The notes: a model not told the origin generated them from the letters alone. Shown: positions 17,497 to 29,117, counted from the first letter of the stretch. The stretch is DNA of 64,000 bases from Xenorhabdus eapokensis (GCF_001908105.1 NZ_MKGQ01000012.1:8326-72325); one strand, 5' to 3'. Made by a program: numbers and translations.

Positions 17497-19944
17497 TCAG
17501 GCTGCTTTATTTTGACGCTGACTTTCAGACTTTTTTGCTGAATTGGGTACAGCAAATGCATCCGGCTTAAATTCATCAACATTGATTGAACGCAGTCGAC
17601 TGTTTTCAGCACGCTTCAGGATATCGGCTTCTTCCTGAGTAATCTTGTGCTCTGCCAATGCCTGTTCAGCCAATTTATCCAGACGGGTGAAGCTTAGGTT
17701 TTTGCCGGCTTCTCGGCTTAGGCGAACATGGATTGGCTCTGCGGCGATGATATCGTGCAACGCTTCTTCCAGTAACCCGTGTGGGTTGTGCTCACTGGGT
17801 GTCAGATATTGCCCACGCCCAATTCGGCTACGGGTTGCGGAAGGCGTCTGTAATATCTGAGCCAGTTTGTGATCCAATTTATCAGATGGTGCGGTATGTA
17901 CACGCCCCAATGGGAAAATAATCACTCGCATTAAACCTGCAACCAGACGGTTAGGGAAATTGCGCAGCAAATCATTCATGGCCTGTTCAGCTTGGTTCAG
18001 GCTATCTTCTACTGCCCATTGGATCAATGGAAAATCTTCTTTCTGGCGACCTTCATCTTCATAGCGTTTCAAGGCCGCAGAAGCCAGGAAGATTTGGCTC
18101 AAAATGTCCCCCAAACGAGCTGACATGCGTTCACGACGTTTCAGACTGCCTCCCAATACGCCCATTGAAACATCAGAGAGCAGGGCAAGGTTAGCGCTTA
18201 AGCGATTGATCTGTTGGTAGTAACGGCGAGTAGCATCATTGACTGGTGAACGACTGGTTCTGCCTTTAGTAATACCAAGCCACAGGCTGCGCAGCATGTT
18301 GCTGGCAACATGGCCCAAATGACCAAACAGAGCTTTGTCAAAGTGTTTCACATTGTTGCTTTCTGCTGCGGCGATTTCAGCCAATACATAGGGATGGCAA
18401 CGGATTGCTCCCTGACCAAAGATGATCATGCTGCGGGTCAGGATATTTGCACCTTCAACGGTAATAGCAATGGGTGAACCCTGATAACCGCGGGCAAGGA
18501 AGTTAGATGGTCCAAGACAGATGCCTTTACCGCCAGCGATATCCATAGCGTCAATAAAAGAACGTTGACCTCTATGTGTACAATGGTATTTCACGATAGC
18601 AGACAGAACCGACGGTTTTTCGCCCAACATGATACCACTGGTGATCATGGTTGCGGCCGCATCCATCAAATAAGCGTTACCCGCGATACGTGCCAGTGGC
18701 TCTTCGATACCTTCCATTTTACCGATAGGCAGCTTGAATTGACGGCGAATATAGGAATAAGCGCCAATTGCCATAGCTGCACTTTTCAATCCCCCTGTTG
18801 CGTTGGATGGCAAAGTAATACCACGGCCAACAGACAGACATTCAACCAGCATACGCCAGCCCTGACCTGCCATTTTCGGCCCACCAATGATGTAGTCGAT
18901 AGGAACGAAAATATCTTTGCCACGGGTTGGACCATTCTGGAATGGGATATTCAGCGGGAAATGGCGGTGACCAATTTCTACGCCTGGTGTATTGGTTGGG
19001 ATCAAAGCACAGGTAATTCCCAGTGATTCAGTATCGCCCAGCAGATGGTCAGGGTCATACAGTTTAAATGCCAATCCCAGCACGGTAGCGATAGGGGCAA
19101 GAGTAATATAACGCTTATTCCAGTTCAGGCGCATGCCAAGAACTTGTTTGCCTTGCCATTCACCCATACAGACAACGCCAGTATCAGGGATAGCTCCGGC
19201 ATCTGAACCCGCTTCCGGGCTGGTCAACGCAAAACAAGGAATTTCTTCACCACGGGCAAGTCCAGGCAAGTAACGTTTTTTCTGTTCATCTGTGCCGTAG
19301 TGTTGCAGCAATTCACCTGGCCCCAAGGAGTTAGGTACGCCAACAGTAATTGCCAGAATACCTGATACGCCGGACAATTTTTGCAATACCTGAGATTGAG
19401 CGTAAGCGGAAAATTCCAGGCCACCATATTCTTTCTTGATGATCATGGCAAAGAAACGGTGTTCTTTTAGGTACGCCCAAAGCTCTGGTGGTAAGTCAGC
19501 CAATTCATGGGTAATTTGGAAATCATTTGCCATGCGGCAGGCTTCTTCTACCGGACCATCAATAAAAGCTTGTTCTTCAGCCGTTAACTGCGGCTTTGGA
19601 TAGTTATGCAGTTTTTGCCAGTCAGGATTACCGCGGAACAGATCGCCTTCCCACCATGTAGTTCCCGCATCAATGGCTTCTTTCTCTGTTCTAGACATAC
19701 TTGGCATAACCTTACGGAAGGCTTTTAGGCCAGGTGCAGAGAATAAAGATATACGTACAGGTGTAAACACAAGAGGGAATAGAACGATGACGAGCGGTAA
19801 CAGCAGCCAATAACTCCAAAGGCCAGTGATACCCATAACGAATGTATAGGCAACAAGCAGTAAGCTACTGAGCGTCAGGCTGACTTTGTGATAACAAAGC
19901 CCGCCAATCAAGATTAAAAATAAGATAATGCTGAAAGCGGTCAT
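17497..19944 (-). CDS. fadE: FadE, acyl-CoA dehydrogenase
   Basis: 815 residues, the length of enterobacterial FadE. It begins with two hydrophobic segments (about residues 1-70), suggesting membrane association, followed by the acyl-CoA dehydrogenase core: [15 protein letters not shown] (FAD-binding loop, about 240), [10 protein letters not shown], and the C-terminal helical domain. FadE catalyses the first step of beta-oxidation, forming trans-2-enoyl-CoA. RBS AGGAG lies about 9 bases upstream. A FadR-type palindrome lies 35-50 bases upstream of the start. Confidence 0.96.
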   Translation of the reverse strand: MTAFSIILFLILIGGLCYHKVSLTLSSLLLVAYTFVMGITGLWSYWLLLPLVIVLFPLVFTPVRISLFSAPGLKAFRKVMPSMSRTEKEAIDAGTTWWEGDLFRGNPDWQKLHNYPKPQLTAEEQAFIDGPVEEACRMANDFQITHELADLPPELWAYLKEHRFFAMIIKKEYGGLEFSAYAQSQVLQKLSGVSGILAITVGVPNSLGPGELLQHYGTDEQKKRYLPGLARGEEIPCFALTSPEAGSDAGAIPDTGVVCMGEWQGKQVLGMRLNWNKRYITLAPIATVLGLAFKLYDPDHLLGDTESLGITCALIPTNTPGVEIGHRHFPLNIPFQNGPTRGKDIFVPIDYIIGGPKMAGQGWRMLVECLSVGRGITLPSNATGGLKSAAMAIGAYSYIRRQFKLPIGKMEGIEEPLARIAGNAYLMDAAATMITSGIMLGEKPSVLSAIVKYHCTHRGQRSFIDAMDIAGGKGICLGPSNFLARGYQGSPIAITVEGANILTRSMIIFGQGAIRCHPYVLAEIAAAESNNVKHFDKALFGHLGHVASNMLRSLWLGITKGRTSRSPVNDATRRYYQQINRLSANLALLSDVSMGVLGGSLKRRERMSARLGDILSQIFLASAALKRYEDEGRQKEDFPLIQWAVEDSLNQAEQAMNDLLRNFPNRLVAGLMRVIIFPLGRVHTAPSDKLDHKLAQILQTPSATRSRIGRGQYLTPSEHNPHGLLEEALHDIIAAEPIHVRLSREAGKNLSFTRLDKLAEQALAEHKITQEEADILKRAENSRLRSINVDEFKPDAFAVPNSAKKSESQRQNKAA

Positions 19945-19978
19945 AGTAAAACTCCTGTAAATCTCAGGTTGAGTTGTC

Positions 19979-19994
19979 AGAGGTCTGACCTGTT
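19979..19994 (-). promoter_or_regulatory. FadR-like operator upstream of fadE
   Basis: AGAGGTCTGACCTGTT contains the palindrome GGTC-T-GACC, matching the core TGGTCNGACCA of known enterobacterial FadR sites except at the outer bases. Its position 35-50 bases before fadE suits repression of beta-oxidation when acyl-CoA is scarce. Confidence 0.7.
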
Positions 19995-20197
19995 GTGATG
20001 TTCTTCTTTTTTAGATGAGGAAAGTGCATTTATCAATATATTTACATCTTAATTACAATCTAGCTCACAAAGTCGTGTTAGTTTTACAAACGATAATTCT
20101 TGCAAGATGTGATGATATCTTCTTTCAAATAGGGGAATCCGTTACACTTGCTGACCAACATTATTAATCCCGAAGACTTTTCAGGAGTATGAGTTCC

Positions 20198-20779
20198 ATG
20201 TATCAAGAACTGATCCGCAGTGAATTATCCGAAGCCGCAGATACGCTGGCTAACTTCCTCAATGATGATGCAAATATCGATGCCATCCAAAAAGCGGCGG
20301 TTTTGTTGGCTGATTCATTTAAGGCAGGAGGAAAAGTCCTTTCCTGTGGTAATGGTGGCTCGCATTGTGATGCCATGCATTTTGCGGAAGAATTGACAGG
20401 TCGTTACCGTGAAAATCGTCCGGGATATCCGGCCATTGCGATTTCTGACCCTAGCCATTTATCTTGTGTGAGTAATGACTTTGGTTATGATTATGTATTT
20501 TCCCGCTATGTTGAAGCCGTCGGTCAGAAAGGTGATGTATTGTTGGGCATTTCAACGTCAGGAAACTCTGGCAACATCATCAAAGCGGTTGAAGCAGCTC
20601 GTGCCAAAGGGATGAAAGTCATTACACTGACAGGCAAGGATGGCGGAAAAATGGCAGGGACGGCAGATGTTGAAATTCGAGTCCCCCATTTTGGTTATGC
20701 AGATCGTATTCAGGAAATTCACATCAAAGTCATCCATATCTTGATTCAATTGATTGAAAAAGAGATGGTAACAGCCTGA
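20198..20779 (+). CDS. gmhA: GmhA, sedoheptulose 7-phosphate isomerase
   Basis: 193 residues starting [23 protein letters not shown]. The ATG at 20198 is chosen because CAGGAG (20182-20187) is about 10 bases away; an ATG at 20189 would be too close. The SIS domain motif [21 protein letters not shown] (about 53-73) and the catalytic region near [20 protein letters not shown] are near-identical to E. coli GmhA. It makes heptose 7-phosphate for the LPS inner core. Confidence 0.97.
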   Translation: MYQELIRSELSEAADTLANFLNDDANIDAIQKAAVLLADSFKAGGKVLSCGNGGSHCDAMHFAEELTGRYRENRPGYPAIAISDPSHLSCVSNDFGYDYVFSRYVEAVGQKGDVLLGISTSGNSGNIIKAVEAARAKGMKVITLTGKDGGKMAGTADVEIRVPHFGYADRIQEIHIKVIHILIQLIEKEMVTA

Positions 20780-20828
20780 TTGCTGTGCGTTAGGAATCGG
20801 CGTTGGGGTTAGCTGTTAGGGGTAGGCA

Positions 20829-21596
20829 ATGTGTGAATTACTTGGCATGAGTGCTAACGTGCCAACAGATATCGTTTTCAGTTTGAGTGGACTCATTCAG
20901 CGTGGCGGACACACTGGTCCGCATAAAGACGGTTGGGGAGTTACCTTCTATGAGGGATTGGGATACCGGACATTTAAAGATCACCAATCCAGTTGCCATT
21001 CACCTGTCGCTCGATTTGTACAAGGCTATCCAATCAAATCAGAAGTGATTGTTGCCCATATTCGTCAGGCAAACAGTGGTCACGTTTCCCTGGCGAATAC
21101 TCATCCCTTTACCCGTGAACTGTGGGGCAGATATTGGACTTATGCCCACAATGGTCAGCTTAAGGGATACAGTAAGCTGAAAACGGGTAATTACCGGCCG
21201 GTTGGTGAGACAGACAGTGAATGGGCATTTTGCTGGATATTGCATCAATTATCGCTGAAATATCCCAAGCGACCTTCCAATTGGCCTGCGGTATTTAAAT
21301 TTATTGCTTCTCTGGCGGATCAACTGAGAAAGAAAGGTGTTTTCAATATGCTGTTGTCAGACGGGCAGTTTGTCATGGCTTATTGTTCGACTCAATTGCA
21401 TTGGATTACTCGTCGTGCTCCTTTCGGCAGGGCTAAATTACTTGATCAGGATGTTGAAATTGATTTCCAGCAGCACACTCAGCCAGGGGATGTCGTATCC
21501 GTCATTGCCACCCAACCTTTAACCGGCAATGAAGTTTGGCATCGTATTGAATCAGGTAACTATGTGCTATTTCATCTTGGAGAGAGAATAATTTGA
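20829..21596 (+). CDS. yafJ: YafJ, class II glutamine amidotransferase-like protein
   Basis: 255 residues beginning MCELLGMSANVPTDIVFSLSGL: Cys2 would be the N-terminal nucleophile after Met removal. Other Ntn-hydrolase features visible are GPHKDGWGVTFYEG, HIRQANSG and the AHNGQLKGY oxyanion segment. There is no synthase partner domain, so the role is unclear (possibly free amidohydrolase activity). It follows gmhA by 49 bases; the gmhA-yafJ pair is conserved in enterobacteria. Confidence 0.93.
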   Translation: MCELLGMSANVPTDIVFSLSGLIQRGGHTGPHKDGWGVTFYEGLGYRTFKDHQSSCHSPVARFVQGYPIKSEVIVAHIRQANSGHVSLANTHPFTRELWGRYWTYAHNGQLKGYSKLKTGNYRPVGETDSEWAFCWILHQLSLKYPKRPSNWPAVFKFIASLADQLRKKGVFNMLLSDGQFVMAYCSTQLHWITRRAPFGRAKLLDQDVEIDFQQHTQPGDVVSVIATQPLTGNEVWHRIESGNYVLFHLGERII

Positions 21597-22117
21597 TTCT
21601 TTGTGCCAAAAAGGTGATGAATTTCCTCGCGTTACATTAACAACATATTGCCCGCCTATTACGCTTCCTGTGCAGGAATGCGAGTTTCGCAAAATACTCA
21701 TAGGCGGGCTGTCATTGTTTACAAAACAAGTTCATTAGGAAAAACCAGATTACCAGATTAATAGCGCGATATTTGAATGAAGATCTTAGTTGCTTTCTGA
21801 TTGAAAATTGCCATGACATAGGGAAAAGTGATAGAAACATTCGTCTTTATCGAGTAGTTGACGGTTTAGCAAAGAAATTATTCTTATTTGCTTGAACTAA
21901 GTCACTTGATTAGTCAGACAGTCAGTGGGGGAGATGTTAGAATTACTCCGGCCAAAATTAAGAGAAACTTTGTAACGATTATCGGAGTGAATAACTTGAG
22001 ACATATAACCTATATTGCTCAAGGTTGTTGTATTACTAGAGTCGCTGCATTACTTCACGGGAATACCGCAAGGTAATCTGTAGTATATGATTTAACTGAT
22101 AAACTTGTGCAAATCTT
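21597..22117. other. Gene-free region before the nqr operon
   Basis: About 520 bases. It holds the palindromic element at 21650-21709 and presumably the nqr promoter, which I cannot place with confidence. A 62-codon open frame at 21888-22076 has no recognisable product or ribosome-binding site and is probably chance. Confidence 0.6.
21650..21709. repeat. Cloverleaf-like palindromic element
   Basis: GCCCGCCTAT (21650-21659) and ATAGGCGGGC (21700-21709) form a 10-bp perfect outer stem. Inside are two further perfect hairpins: TTCCTG/CAGGAA (21665-21670 with 21673-21678) and TGCGA/TCGCA (21679-21683 with 21687-21691). The whole folds as a three-way junction. It may be a REP-like element, a small structured RNA or a terminator for yafJ; it does not match a tRNA or ERIC consensus. 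Confidence 0.5.
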
Positions 22118-23461
22118 ATGATTAAAATTAAAAAAGGACTCGACCTCCCGATAGCAGGAGCGCCTGCCCAAGTTATAGAAGATGGTCCAGCTATTCGCCA
22201 TGTTGCTTTACTGGGTGAAGAATATGTTGGAATGCGTCCTTCTATGCTGGTTAAGGAAGGTGAGCATGTCAAAAAAGGGCAAATTCTTTTTGAAGATAAG
22301 AAGAATCCAGGCGTTGTTTTCACTAGTCCCGTAAGCGGGAAAGTGGTTACCATTGGACGTGGTGAACGTCGTGTTTTGCAATCCGTTGTTATTGAAGTGA
22401 GTGGCGATGAGAAAGTCACATTTGATCGCTACGAGCGTGCTGAACTGGCTGGCCTGAGTCGTGAACAAGTAGAGAAAAATCTGCTTGCGTCAGGATTGTG
22501 GACAGCATTGCGTACACGCCCTTTCAGCCGTATCCCTGTCTCCGGTTCCACACCAAAGGCAATCTTTGTCACGGCAATGGACACTCAGCCACTGGCTGCT
22601 GATCCACTCGTCGTTATTGCAACTCAGGCAGAGGCTTTTGTTGATGGCCTGAATGTTCTGTCAGCATTGACAGAGGGAAAAGTCCACGTTTGCCACAGCG
22701 CTGGAACTATTCCAATCGTGGGAAATAACGCTCAAATCACCTATAACCAATTTGCAGGCCCACATCCAGCCGGTCTGGTGGGTACGCATATTCATTTCAT
22801 TGAACCTGTTAGCGCCAAAAAAACGGTTTGGCATCTGGGTTATCAGGATGTTATTGCTATCGGTAAGTTGTTTACTACCGGTGAGCTTTATACTGATCGT
22901 GTGGTATCTCTGGCAGGACCACAGGTTAAATCGCCACGCTTGGTACGCACCCTGTTGGGCGCTGATTTGCAGGAATTGACGCAAGATCAGTTGAAAGAGG
23001 GTGAAAACCGTATTATTTCTGGTTCCGTATTGTGCGGTACACAATCAGATGATGTTCGCCATTATCTCGGTCGCTTCCATACCTTAGTTTCTGTACTTGC
23101 TGAAGGTCGGGAAAAAGAGCTGTTCGGCTGGATCGCGCCAGGCATTAATAAATTCTCCATCACCCGCACCACAATCGGTCACTTCCTGAAAAAGAAACGT
23201 TTTGCCTTCTCAACCACGACAAACGGCGGGGAACGTTCCATGGTGCCCATTGGCAACTATGAGCGTGTCATGCCACTGGATATCATGGCTACTCACCTAC
23301 TGCGTGACTTGCTTGCTGGTGATTCTGATAGCGCTCAGATGCTGGGTTGTCTGGAGCTGGATGAAGAAGATTTGGCATTGTGTACCTATGTTTGCCCTGG
23401 CAAATATGAGTACGGTCCAGTACTGCGTGAAGTGCTGACTAAGATTGAGCAGGAAGGGTAA
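22118..23461 (+). CDS. nqrA: NqrA, Na+-translocating NADH:quinone reductase subunit A
   Basis: 447 residues starting [16 protein letters not shown], the invariant NqrA opening. NqrA is the cytoplasmic subunit implicated in ubiquinone binding or its stabilisation, with Rnf-C-like and SLBB-like parts. It is the first gene of a complete nqrABCDEF operon. The ribosome-binding site is weak (no clear AGGAGG), so the ATG was chosen by homology of the N-terminus. Na+-NQR couples NADH oxidation to sodium export across the inner membrane and often replaces or complements complex I. Confidence 0.97.
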   Translation: MIKIKKGLDLPIAGAPAQVIEDGPAIRHVALLGEEYVGMRPSMLVKEGEHVKKGQILFEDKKNPGVVFTSPVSGKVVTIGRGERRVLQSVVIEVSGDEKVTFDRYERAELAGLSREQVEKNLLASGLWTALRTRPFSRIPVSGSTPKAIFVTAMDTQPLAADPLVVIATQAEAFVDGLNVLSALTEGKVHVCHSAGTIPIVGNNAQITYNQFAGPHPAGLVGTHIHFIEPVSAKKTVWHLGYQDVIAIGKLFTTGELYTDRVVSLAGPQVKSPRLVRTLLGADLQELTQDQLKEGENRIISGSVLCGTQSDDVRHYLGRFHTLVSVLAEGREKELFGWIAPGINKFSITRTTIGHFLKKKRFAFSTTTNGGERSMVPIGNYERVMPLDIMATHLLRDLLAGDSDSAQMLGCLELDEEDLALCTYVCPGKYEYGPVLREVLTKIEQEG

Positions 23462-23464
23462 TTC

Positions 23465-24703
23465 ATGGGCCTGAAAAATTTATTTGAAAAAGTAGAACAC
23501 CACTTTGAGGCCGGTGGCAAACTGGAAAAGTATTATCCTCTCTATGAGGCAGTGAGCACCGTTTTCTATACGCCGGGTACAGTGACAAAAGGCCGTGCCC
23601 ATGTCCGTGATGCCATCGATCTCAAACGTATGATGATCCTGGTGTGGCTGTCTGTTTTTCCCGCCATGTTTTGGGGCATGTATAACGTCGGGAATCAGGC
23701 GATACCTGCTCTGACCCATTTATACAGTGGCGATGCCTTACAGCAGGTTCTGGCTTCTGACTGGCATTATGTACTGGCTCAGTATCTTGGTGCGTCATTA
23801 ACACCGGATGCGGGGTGGGGCAGTAAAATGCTGTTGGGAGCGGCCTATTTCCTGCCAGTTTATATGGTTGTGTTTGTCGTGGGTGGCTTCTGGGAAGTTT
23901 TGTTTGCCATTATCCGCAAACATGAAATCAACGAAGGTTTCTTTGTTAGCTCCATTCTGTTCGCATTGATTGTTCCACCAACACTGCCATTGTGGCAGGC
24001 GGCTTTGGGGATTTCTTTCGGCGTAGTCATTGCGAAAGAGATCTTTGGTGGTACGGGGCGTAACTTCCTCAACCCCGCCTTGGCAGGGCGTGCTTTCCTG
24101 TTCTTTGCTTATCCGGCTCAGATTTCAGGTGATTTGGTTTGGACTGCGGCTGATGGTTTCTCTGGTGCAACACCTTTATCCCAATGGGCAACGGCAGGTA
24201 GCCACGGCCTGATAAATGCTATTACCGGTCAGCCAATCACTTGGATGGACGCTTTTATTGGTAATATTCCCGGCTCAATTGGTGAAGTCTCTACGCTAAT
24301 GATTTTCATTGGTGGAGCCATCATCCTGTTTGCGCGTATCGCTTCATGGCGCATCGTTGCTGGTGTGATGATCGGTATGATTGCAACGTCTTACCTGTTT
24401 AATGCGATTGGTTCTGGCACTAACCCAATGTTCGCGATGCCGTGGTACTGGCATATGGTGCTGGGAGGCTTTGCTTTCGGGATGATCTTTATGGCAACGG
24501 ATCCTGTATCCGCAGCGTTTACGGATAAGGGAAAATGGGCATACGGTATTCTGATCGGTGCTATGTGTATTTTGATCCGAGTCGTAAACCCTGCCTATCC
24601 GGAAGGAATGATGTTGGCGATTTTGTTCGCTAATCTGTTCGCGCCACTGTTCGATTATCTGGTCGTACAGGCCAATATTAAGCGGAGAAAAGCCCGTGGC
24701 TAA
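23465..24703 (+). CDS. nqrB: NqrB, Na+-NQR membrane subunit B
   Basis: 412 residues with about ten hydrophobic segments. The covalent FMN attachment motif SGAT is present in [12 protein letters not shown] (about residue 233-236, Thr as acceptor), which ApbE would modify. [20 protein letters not shown] is also highly conserved. NqrB carries the riboflavin and a covalent FMN and forms the core of the sodium channel. It begins 3 bases after nqrA and its 3' end overlaps nqrC by 8 bases. Confidence 0.97.
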   Translation: MGLKNLFEKVEHHFEAGGKLEKYYPLYEAVSTVFYTPGTVTKGRAHVRDAIDLKRMMILVWLSVFPAMFWGMYNVGNQAIPALTHLYSGDALQQVLASDWHYVLAQYLGASLTPDAGWGSKMLLGAAYFLPVYMVVFVVGGFWEVLFAIIRKHEINEGFFVSSILFALIVPPTLPLWQAALGISFGVVIAKEIFGGTGRNFLNPALAGRAFLFFAYPAQISGDLVWTAADGFSGATPLSQWATAGSHGLINAITGQPITWMDAFIGNIPGSIGEVSTLMIFIGGAIILFARIASWRIVAGVMIGMIATSYLFNAIGSGTNPMFAMPWYWHMVLGGFAFGMIFMATDPVSAAFTDKGKWAYGILIGAMCILIRVVNPAYPEGMMLAILFANLFAPLFDYLVVQANIKRRKARG

Positions 24704-25490
24704 TGATAAACCAAGAAGTAATGACAGCATCGGCAGAACCTTCCTCGTTGTTTTTGTGTTGTGCCTTGTATGTTCGATTGTAGTTGCTGGTTCAGCCGTA
24801 GGTTTGAAAGCGCAGCAGCAGGAACAGAAGCTGCTGGATAAGCAGCGTAATATTCTGGATGTGTCTGGTTTGCTAAAACCTGGCATGACAACTGCGGAAA
24901 TCAAAGAAGTCTATAACCGCCGTATTCAGCCTGAATTGCTTGACTTGAAAACCGCAACGTTGGCAAAAAGCAATGGCAATTTTGACCTGAATAATGCCTT
25001 GCGCAGTGACGAAACCAGTATTGCTTTGTTACCTGAACTTGATCTGGCGAAGATCCGCCGTCGTGCCAATATGGCTGAAATCTACCTGGTCAAAGATGAA
25101 AGCGGCAAAACGACGCAACTGGTTCTGCCAATATATGGATCTGGCCTGTGGTCAATGATGTATGCCTTTATTTCTATTGATATAGACGGTGTCACCTCTC
25201 ACGGCATTACTTACTACTCGCATGGTGAAACCCCAGGTTTGGGAGGTGAGGTTGATAACCCACAATGGCGCAAGCAGTGGGTAGGTAAAAAACTTTATAA
25301 CCCGCAAGGTGTTCCGGCACTCAAAATCGTCCGTGGTGGTGCAGGTGATAACCCTTACGGTGTAGATGGGTTGTCTGGAGCCACCCTGACGTCTAACGGT
25401 GTTCAACATATGTTTGATTTCTGGCTGGGTGATAACGGTTTTGGCCCGTTCCTGAAAAAAGTACGTGAGGGAGCCTTGAAAGATGGCTGA
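24696..25490 (+). CDS. nqrC: NqrC, Na+-NQR subunit C
   Basis: 264 residues: one N-terminal membrane helix ([23 protein letters not shown], about 14-36) and a periplasmic FMN-binding domain. The attachment motif SGAT is in [15 protein letters not shown] (about 223-237); the Thr carries FMN by a phosphoester bond made by ApbE. It overlaps nqrB by 8 bases and nqrD by 8 bases. Confidence 0.97.
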   Translation: MANDKPRSNDSIGRTFLVVFVLCLVCSIVVAGSAVGLKAQQQEQKLLDKQRNILDVSGLLKPGMTTAEIKEVYNRRIQPELLDLKTATLAKSNGNFDLNNALRSDETSIALLPELDLAKIRRRANMAEIYLVKDESGKTTQLVLPIYGSGLWSMMYAFISIDIDGVTSHGITYYSHGETPGLGGEVDNPQWRKQWVGKKLYNPQGVPALKIVRGGAGDNPYGVDGLSGATLTSNGVQHMFDFWLGDNGFGPFLKKVREGALKDG

Positions 25491-26112
25491 TAGTAAAGAG
25501 ATAAAACGCGTCCTGCTTGGGCCGCTGTTTGATAATAACCCAATTGCATTGCAGGTTTTGGGGGTGTGTTCAGCGCTGGCGGTTACCACCAAATTGGAAA
25601 CTGCGCTAGTCATGACCCTTGCAGTTACGCTGGTGACAGCGTTTTCTAGCTTTTTCATTTCATTAATTCGTAACTACATCCCTGGTAGTGTGCGGATCAT
25701 CGTACAGATGGCGATTATTGCATCTCTGGTTATCGTCGTAGACCAGATCTTGCGGGCTTATGCCTACGAAATTTCCAAACAGTTATCGGTGTTTGTTGGT
25801 CTTATCATCACGAACTGTATTGTTATGGGACGTGCTGAAGCCTATGCCATGAAAGCGCCACCCGTTGAAAGTTTTATGGATGGTATCGGTAATGGTTTGG
25901 GCTATGGCGTCATCCTGTTGCTGGTTGGTTTCTTGCGTGAACTGTTTGGTTCAGGAAAATTGTTCGGTGTTACGGTGCTGGAATCTGTCAAGAATGGCGG
26001 TTGGTATCAACCCAACGGTTTATTCCTGCTGGCACCGAGTGCATTCTTCATTATTGGTATGCTGATTTGGGGTTTACGGACCCTGAAACCTGCTCAGGTT
26101 GAGAAGGAGTAA
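25483..26112 (+). CDS. nqrD: NqrD, Na+-NQR subunit D
   Basis: 209 residues with six hydrophobic helices, of the NqrD/RnfE family. [14 protein letters not shown] (about 108-121) contains the conserved cysteine that, together with one in NqrE, holds a buried iron centre in the membrane. The start overlaps nqrC by 8 bases. Confidence 0.97.
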   Translation: MADSKEIKRVLLGPLFDNNPIALQVLGVCSALAVTTKLETALVMTLAVTLVTAFSSFFISLIRNYIPGSVRIIVQMAIIASLVIVVDQILRAYAYEISKQLSVFVGLIITNCIVMGRAEAYAMKAPPVESFMDGIGNGLGYGVILLLVGFLRELFGSGKLFGVTVLESVKNGGWYQPNGLFLLAPSAFFIIGMLIWGLRTLKPAQVEKE

Positions 26113-26119
26113 CAAACAA

Positions 26120-26716
26120 ATGGAGCATTATATTAGTTTGTTTGTCCGCGCAGTCTTTATTGAGAATATGGCGTTATCTTTCTTTCTCGGTATGTGTACG
26201 TTTTTGGCGGTATCGAAGAATGTTAAGACGGCCTTTGGCCTTGGTGTGGCTGTAACAGTCGTATTGGGAATTTCCGTGCCTGCTAATAACCTCGTCTACA
26301 ATCTAGTTCTCCGTGATGGAGCGCTGATGGATGGGGTGGATTTGAGCTTCCTGAACTTCATTACCTTTATCGGGGTAATTGCAGCGCTGGTACAAATTCT
26401 GGAAATGATCTTAGACCGTTATGTTCCGGCACTTTACAACGCGTTGGGCATTTTCCTGCCGTTGATTACAGTGAACTGTGCAATTTTCGGTGGTGTTTCA
26501 TTTATGGCTCAGCGTGACTATAACTTCAGTGAGTCCATCGTATACGGTTTCGGTTCAGGTATGGGCTGGATGCTGGCAATTGTTCTGATGGCTGCTATCC
26601 GTGAAAAAATGAAATATGCGGATGTTCCGGCAGGTCTGAAAGGATTGGGGATCACCTTTGTCACCACTGGTTTGATGGCATTGGGCTTTATGTCCTTCTC
26701 CGGTGTGCAGCTATAA
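26120..26716 (+). CDS. nqrE: NqrE, Na+-NQR subunit E
   Basis: 198 residues starting [26 protein letters not shown]; the ATG at 26120 has GAAGGAGT upstream. It has six membrane helices and belongs to the NqrE/RnfA family, paired antiparallel with NqrD; conserved cysteines sit in [12 protein letters not shown] and [12 protein letters not shown]. Confidence 0.97.
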   Translation: MEHYISLFVRAVFIENMALSFFLGMCTFLAVSKNVKTAFGLGVAVTVVLGISVPANNLVYNLVLRDGALMDGVDLSFLNFITFIGVIAALVQILEMILDRYVPALYNALGIFLPLITVNCAIFGGVSFMAQRDYNFSESIVYGFGSGMGWMLAIVLMAAIREKMKYADVPAGLKGLGITFVTTGLMALGFMSFSGVQL

Positions 26717-26731
26717 AGGCGAGAAGAATTC

Positions 26732-27958
26732 ATGGATATAATTATTCTAGGTGTAGTCATGTTTACCCTGATTGTGTTGGCACTAACCGCAATGATTTTG
26801 TTCGCAAAATCTAAGTTAGTGAACACCGGGGATATCAAAGTTGAAATCAATGGCGATGAGGATAAAAGTTTCTCTGCTCCCGCTGGTGACAAGTTGTTGA
26901 GTATGCTATCCAACCAGGGGATTTTCGTTTCCTCTGCGTGTGGTGGTGGTGGCTCTTGTGGTCAGTGCCGGGTGAAAATTAAGGAAGGTGGTGGTGATAT
27001 CCTGCCAACGGAACTTTCCCACATCAACAAACGTGAAGCCAGAGAGGGCTGCCGATTGGCATGTCAGGTCAATGTTAAACAAGACCTGAAAATCGAACTG
27101 CCAGAGGAAATTTTTGGTGTCAAAAAGTGGGAATGTGAAGTTATCTCTAACGATAACAAAGCCACTTTCATTAAAGAATTGAAGCTGAAAATTCCCGATG
27201 GGGAAGTGGTGCCATTCCGTGCTGGTGGTTACATTCAGATTGAATGCCCTCCCCATGTTGCCCGTTATGCTGATTATGATGTTCCACAAGAATATCGCGA
27301 AGATTGGGATAAATTTAATCTGTTCCGTTATGTCTCTGAAGTCAAAGAGCCGACGGTTCGTGCGTATTCAATGGCGAACTACCCAGAAGAGCATGGCATT
27401 ATCATGCTGAATGTGCGTATTGCAACGCCCCCACCAAGAAATCCAGATGTTGCTCCGGGTATCATGTCTTCTTATATTTGGTCGCTGAAATCAGGTGATA
27501 AGGTAACGATTTCTGGTCCGTTTGGGGAATTCTTCGCGAAAGACACTGATGCAGAAATGATCTTCATTGGTGGTGGTGCTGGTATGGCGCCAATGCGTTC
27601 TCATATCTTCGACCAGCTTAAGCGATTAAGCTCTAAACGTAAGATCTCTTTCTGGTATGGTGCGCGCTCTAAGCGTGAAATGTTCTATACCGAAGATTTT
27701 GACCAACTGGCCGCAGAAAATGAGAATTTCACATGGCATGTGGCACTGTCAGATGCTCTGCCGGAAGATAATTGGGATGGCTATACAGGCTTTATCCACA
27801 ATGTTTTGTATGAAAATTATCTGAAAGATCATCCGGCCCCCGAAGACTGTGAATTCTATATGTGTGGGCCTCCCGTCATGAACGCTGCGGTGATTAAGAT
27901 GTTGAAAGACCTCGGCGTAGAAGATGAAAACATCATGTTGGATGATTTCGGTGGCTGA
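26732..27958 (+). CDS. nqrF: NqrF, NADH-oxidising subunit F
   Basis: 408 residues: one N-terminal membrane helix (about 3-26), a [2Fe-2S] ferredoxin domain with [10 protein letters not shown] (about 70-79) and a later Cys in GCRLACQV, then an FAD domain with RAYSMANYP (about 210-218) and an NADH domain with [14 protein letters not shown] and the final [10 protein letters not shown] and DDFGG. It takes hydride from NADH and passes electrons to the iron centres and flavins of the complex. Confidence 0.97.
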   Translation: MDIIILGVVMFTLIVLALTAMILFAKSKLVNTGDIKVEINGDEDKSFSAPAGDKLLSMLSNQGIFVSSACGGGGSCGQCRVKIKEGGGDILPTELSHINKREAREGCRLACQVNVKQDLKIELPEEIFGVKKWECEVISNDNKATFIKELKLKIPDGEVVPFRAGGYIQIECPPHVARYADYDVPQEYREDWDKFNLFRYVSEVKEPTVRAYSMANYPEEHGIIMLNVRIATPPPRNPDVAPGIMSSYIWSLKSGDKVTISGPFGEFFAKDTDAEMIFIGGGAGMAPMRSHIFDQLKRLSSKRKISFWYGARSKREMFYTEDFDQLAAENENFTWHVALSDALPEDNWDGYTGFIHNVLYENYLKDHPAPEDCEFYMCGPPVMNAAVIKMLKDLGVEDENIMLDDFGG

Positions 27959-28006
27959 TGGTATACCCAATAAATTTCGGGTTGCCGCTAACATGATGTA
28001 ACGACA

Positions 28007-28029
28007 AGCGCCCACATTTTGTGGGCGCT
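28007..28029. terminator. Strong hairpin between nqrF and apbE
   Basis: AGCGCCCAC (28007-28015) and GTGGGCGCT (28021-28029): 9-bp perfect stem, 5-base loop. No T-run follows, so partial termination or mRNA stabilisation is more likely than a full stop. Just before it, 27960-27979 (GTATACCCAATAAATTTCGG) resembles a dispersed repeat common in this bacterial group (from memory). Confidence 0.55.
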
Positions 28030-28071
28030 GACGATTCAGAAAAAGCCAAAATAAGTCAGAAAGAGTAAGTT

Positions 28072-29100
28072 ATGCTGAATAAAAAAATGATCAACTGGGG
28101 AGCATTGTTGTTTGCGACCATAATGCTGGTGGCATGTGGTGGCTCTGAACAGCAAAACCTGAATGGGCAGACGATGGGGACTTATTACTCCGTTAAATAT
28201 GTTGCTGGCTCATCTGCCCCTACCCCAGAAAACTTGCAAAAAGAGATTGATCGTCTGCTGGAAGAAGTCAACGATCAGATGTCCACTTATCGGCCAAATT
28301 CTGAATTGAGTCGTTTTAATCAAAGCCGTGAAGTGAACAAGCCTTTTCCTGTCTCTGCCGCGACGGCGAAAGTGGTCAAAGAATCTATTCGGATCAATAA
28401 GCTGACAGAAGGCGCACTGGATGTTACGGTTGGCCCACTGGTAAATCTGTGGGGATTTGGGCCAGAAGGGCGCATTACCAAAGCGCCGACGGATGAAGAA
28501 TTAAAAATTCGCCGTGCCTGGACGGGAATCGATAACTTATCTGTCGAAGGCAATAATCTGATTAAATCCATCCCCGAATTGTATGTTGACCTCTCTTCCA
28601 TCGCCAAAGGTTATGGTGTGGATGTTGTTGCTGAGTATCTGGAATCTCAGCACATTAAAAATTACATGGTTGATATTGGAGGGGAAGTTCGCACATCGGG
28701 CAACAATGGTAAAGGAAACCCGTGGCGGATAGCGATTGAAAAACCATCGGACAGTGGCATGGCACAAAATGCTCAGGAGATCATTGAACCGGGTAATATG
28801 TCTGTGGCAACTTCAGGTGATTATCGCAACTATTTTGAACAGAATGGCGTGCGCTATTCTCACACCATTAATCCGCAAACCGGCAGGCCGATAACGCACC
28901 ATTTGGTTTCAATTACCGTGATAGCACCGACGTGTATGAGTGCCGATGGCTTTTCTACAGGGTTAGATGTATTGGGGCCAGAGAAAGGTATGGAAGTAGC
29001 TGAGAAGCTGAATATTCCAGTCTTTATGATTGTTAAAACCAAAGACGGTTTTGAAGAGCGCTACAATACTGCCTTTAAGGCTTATTTACAGAAAAAATAA
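28072..29100 (+). CDS. apbE: ApbE, FMN transferase lipoprotein
   Basis: 342 residues. Lipoprotein signal with lipobox LVAC (Cys about residue 22), so it is anchored on the periplasmic side of the inner membrane. Conserved ApbE features include NGQTMGTYYSVKY, VDLSSIAKGYGVD and VDIGGEVRTSG. It transfers FMN from FAD to the threonine of SGAT motifs in NqrB and NqrC, both present just upstream, explaining its place in the operon. Confidence 0.96.
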   Translation: MLNKKMINWGALLFATIMLVACGGSEQQNLNGQTMGTYYSVKYVAGSSAPTPENLQKEIDRLLEEVNDQMSTYRPNSELSRFNQSREVNKPFPVSAATAKVVKESIRINKLTEGALDVTVGPLVNLWGFGPEGRITKAPTDEELKIRRAWTGIDNLSVEGNNLIKSIPELYVDLSSIAKGYGVDVVAEYLESQHIKNYMVDIGGEVRTSGNNGKGNPWRIAIEKPSDSGMAQNAQEIIEPGNMSVATSGDYRNYFEQNGVRYSHTINPQTGRPITHHLVSITVIAPTCMSADGFSTGLDVLGPEKGMEVAEKLNIPVFMIVKTKDGFEERYNTAFKAYLQKK

Positions 29101-29117
29101 GAAAGGGGAGGAAGGTG

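Noticed and set aside
18565..19026. Open frame of 153 codons antisense inside fadE
   Set aside because: Entirely within a well-supported FadE gene, no recognisable domain, and composition (many His, Thr, Cys) typical of a shadow frame.
21650..21709. Considered as an integron attC site or ERIC element
   Set aside because: The attC core sites (RYYYAAC/GTTRRRY) and the ERIC consensus are not found.
21888..22076. 62-codon open frame upstream of nqrA
   Set aside because: No ribosome-binding site, no motif, and lies where the nqr promoter is expected.
24344..24904. Open frame of 186 codons antisense to nqrB/nqrC
   Set aside because: Overlaps two strongly conserved genes and has no family motif.
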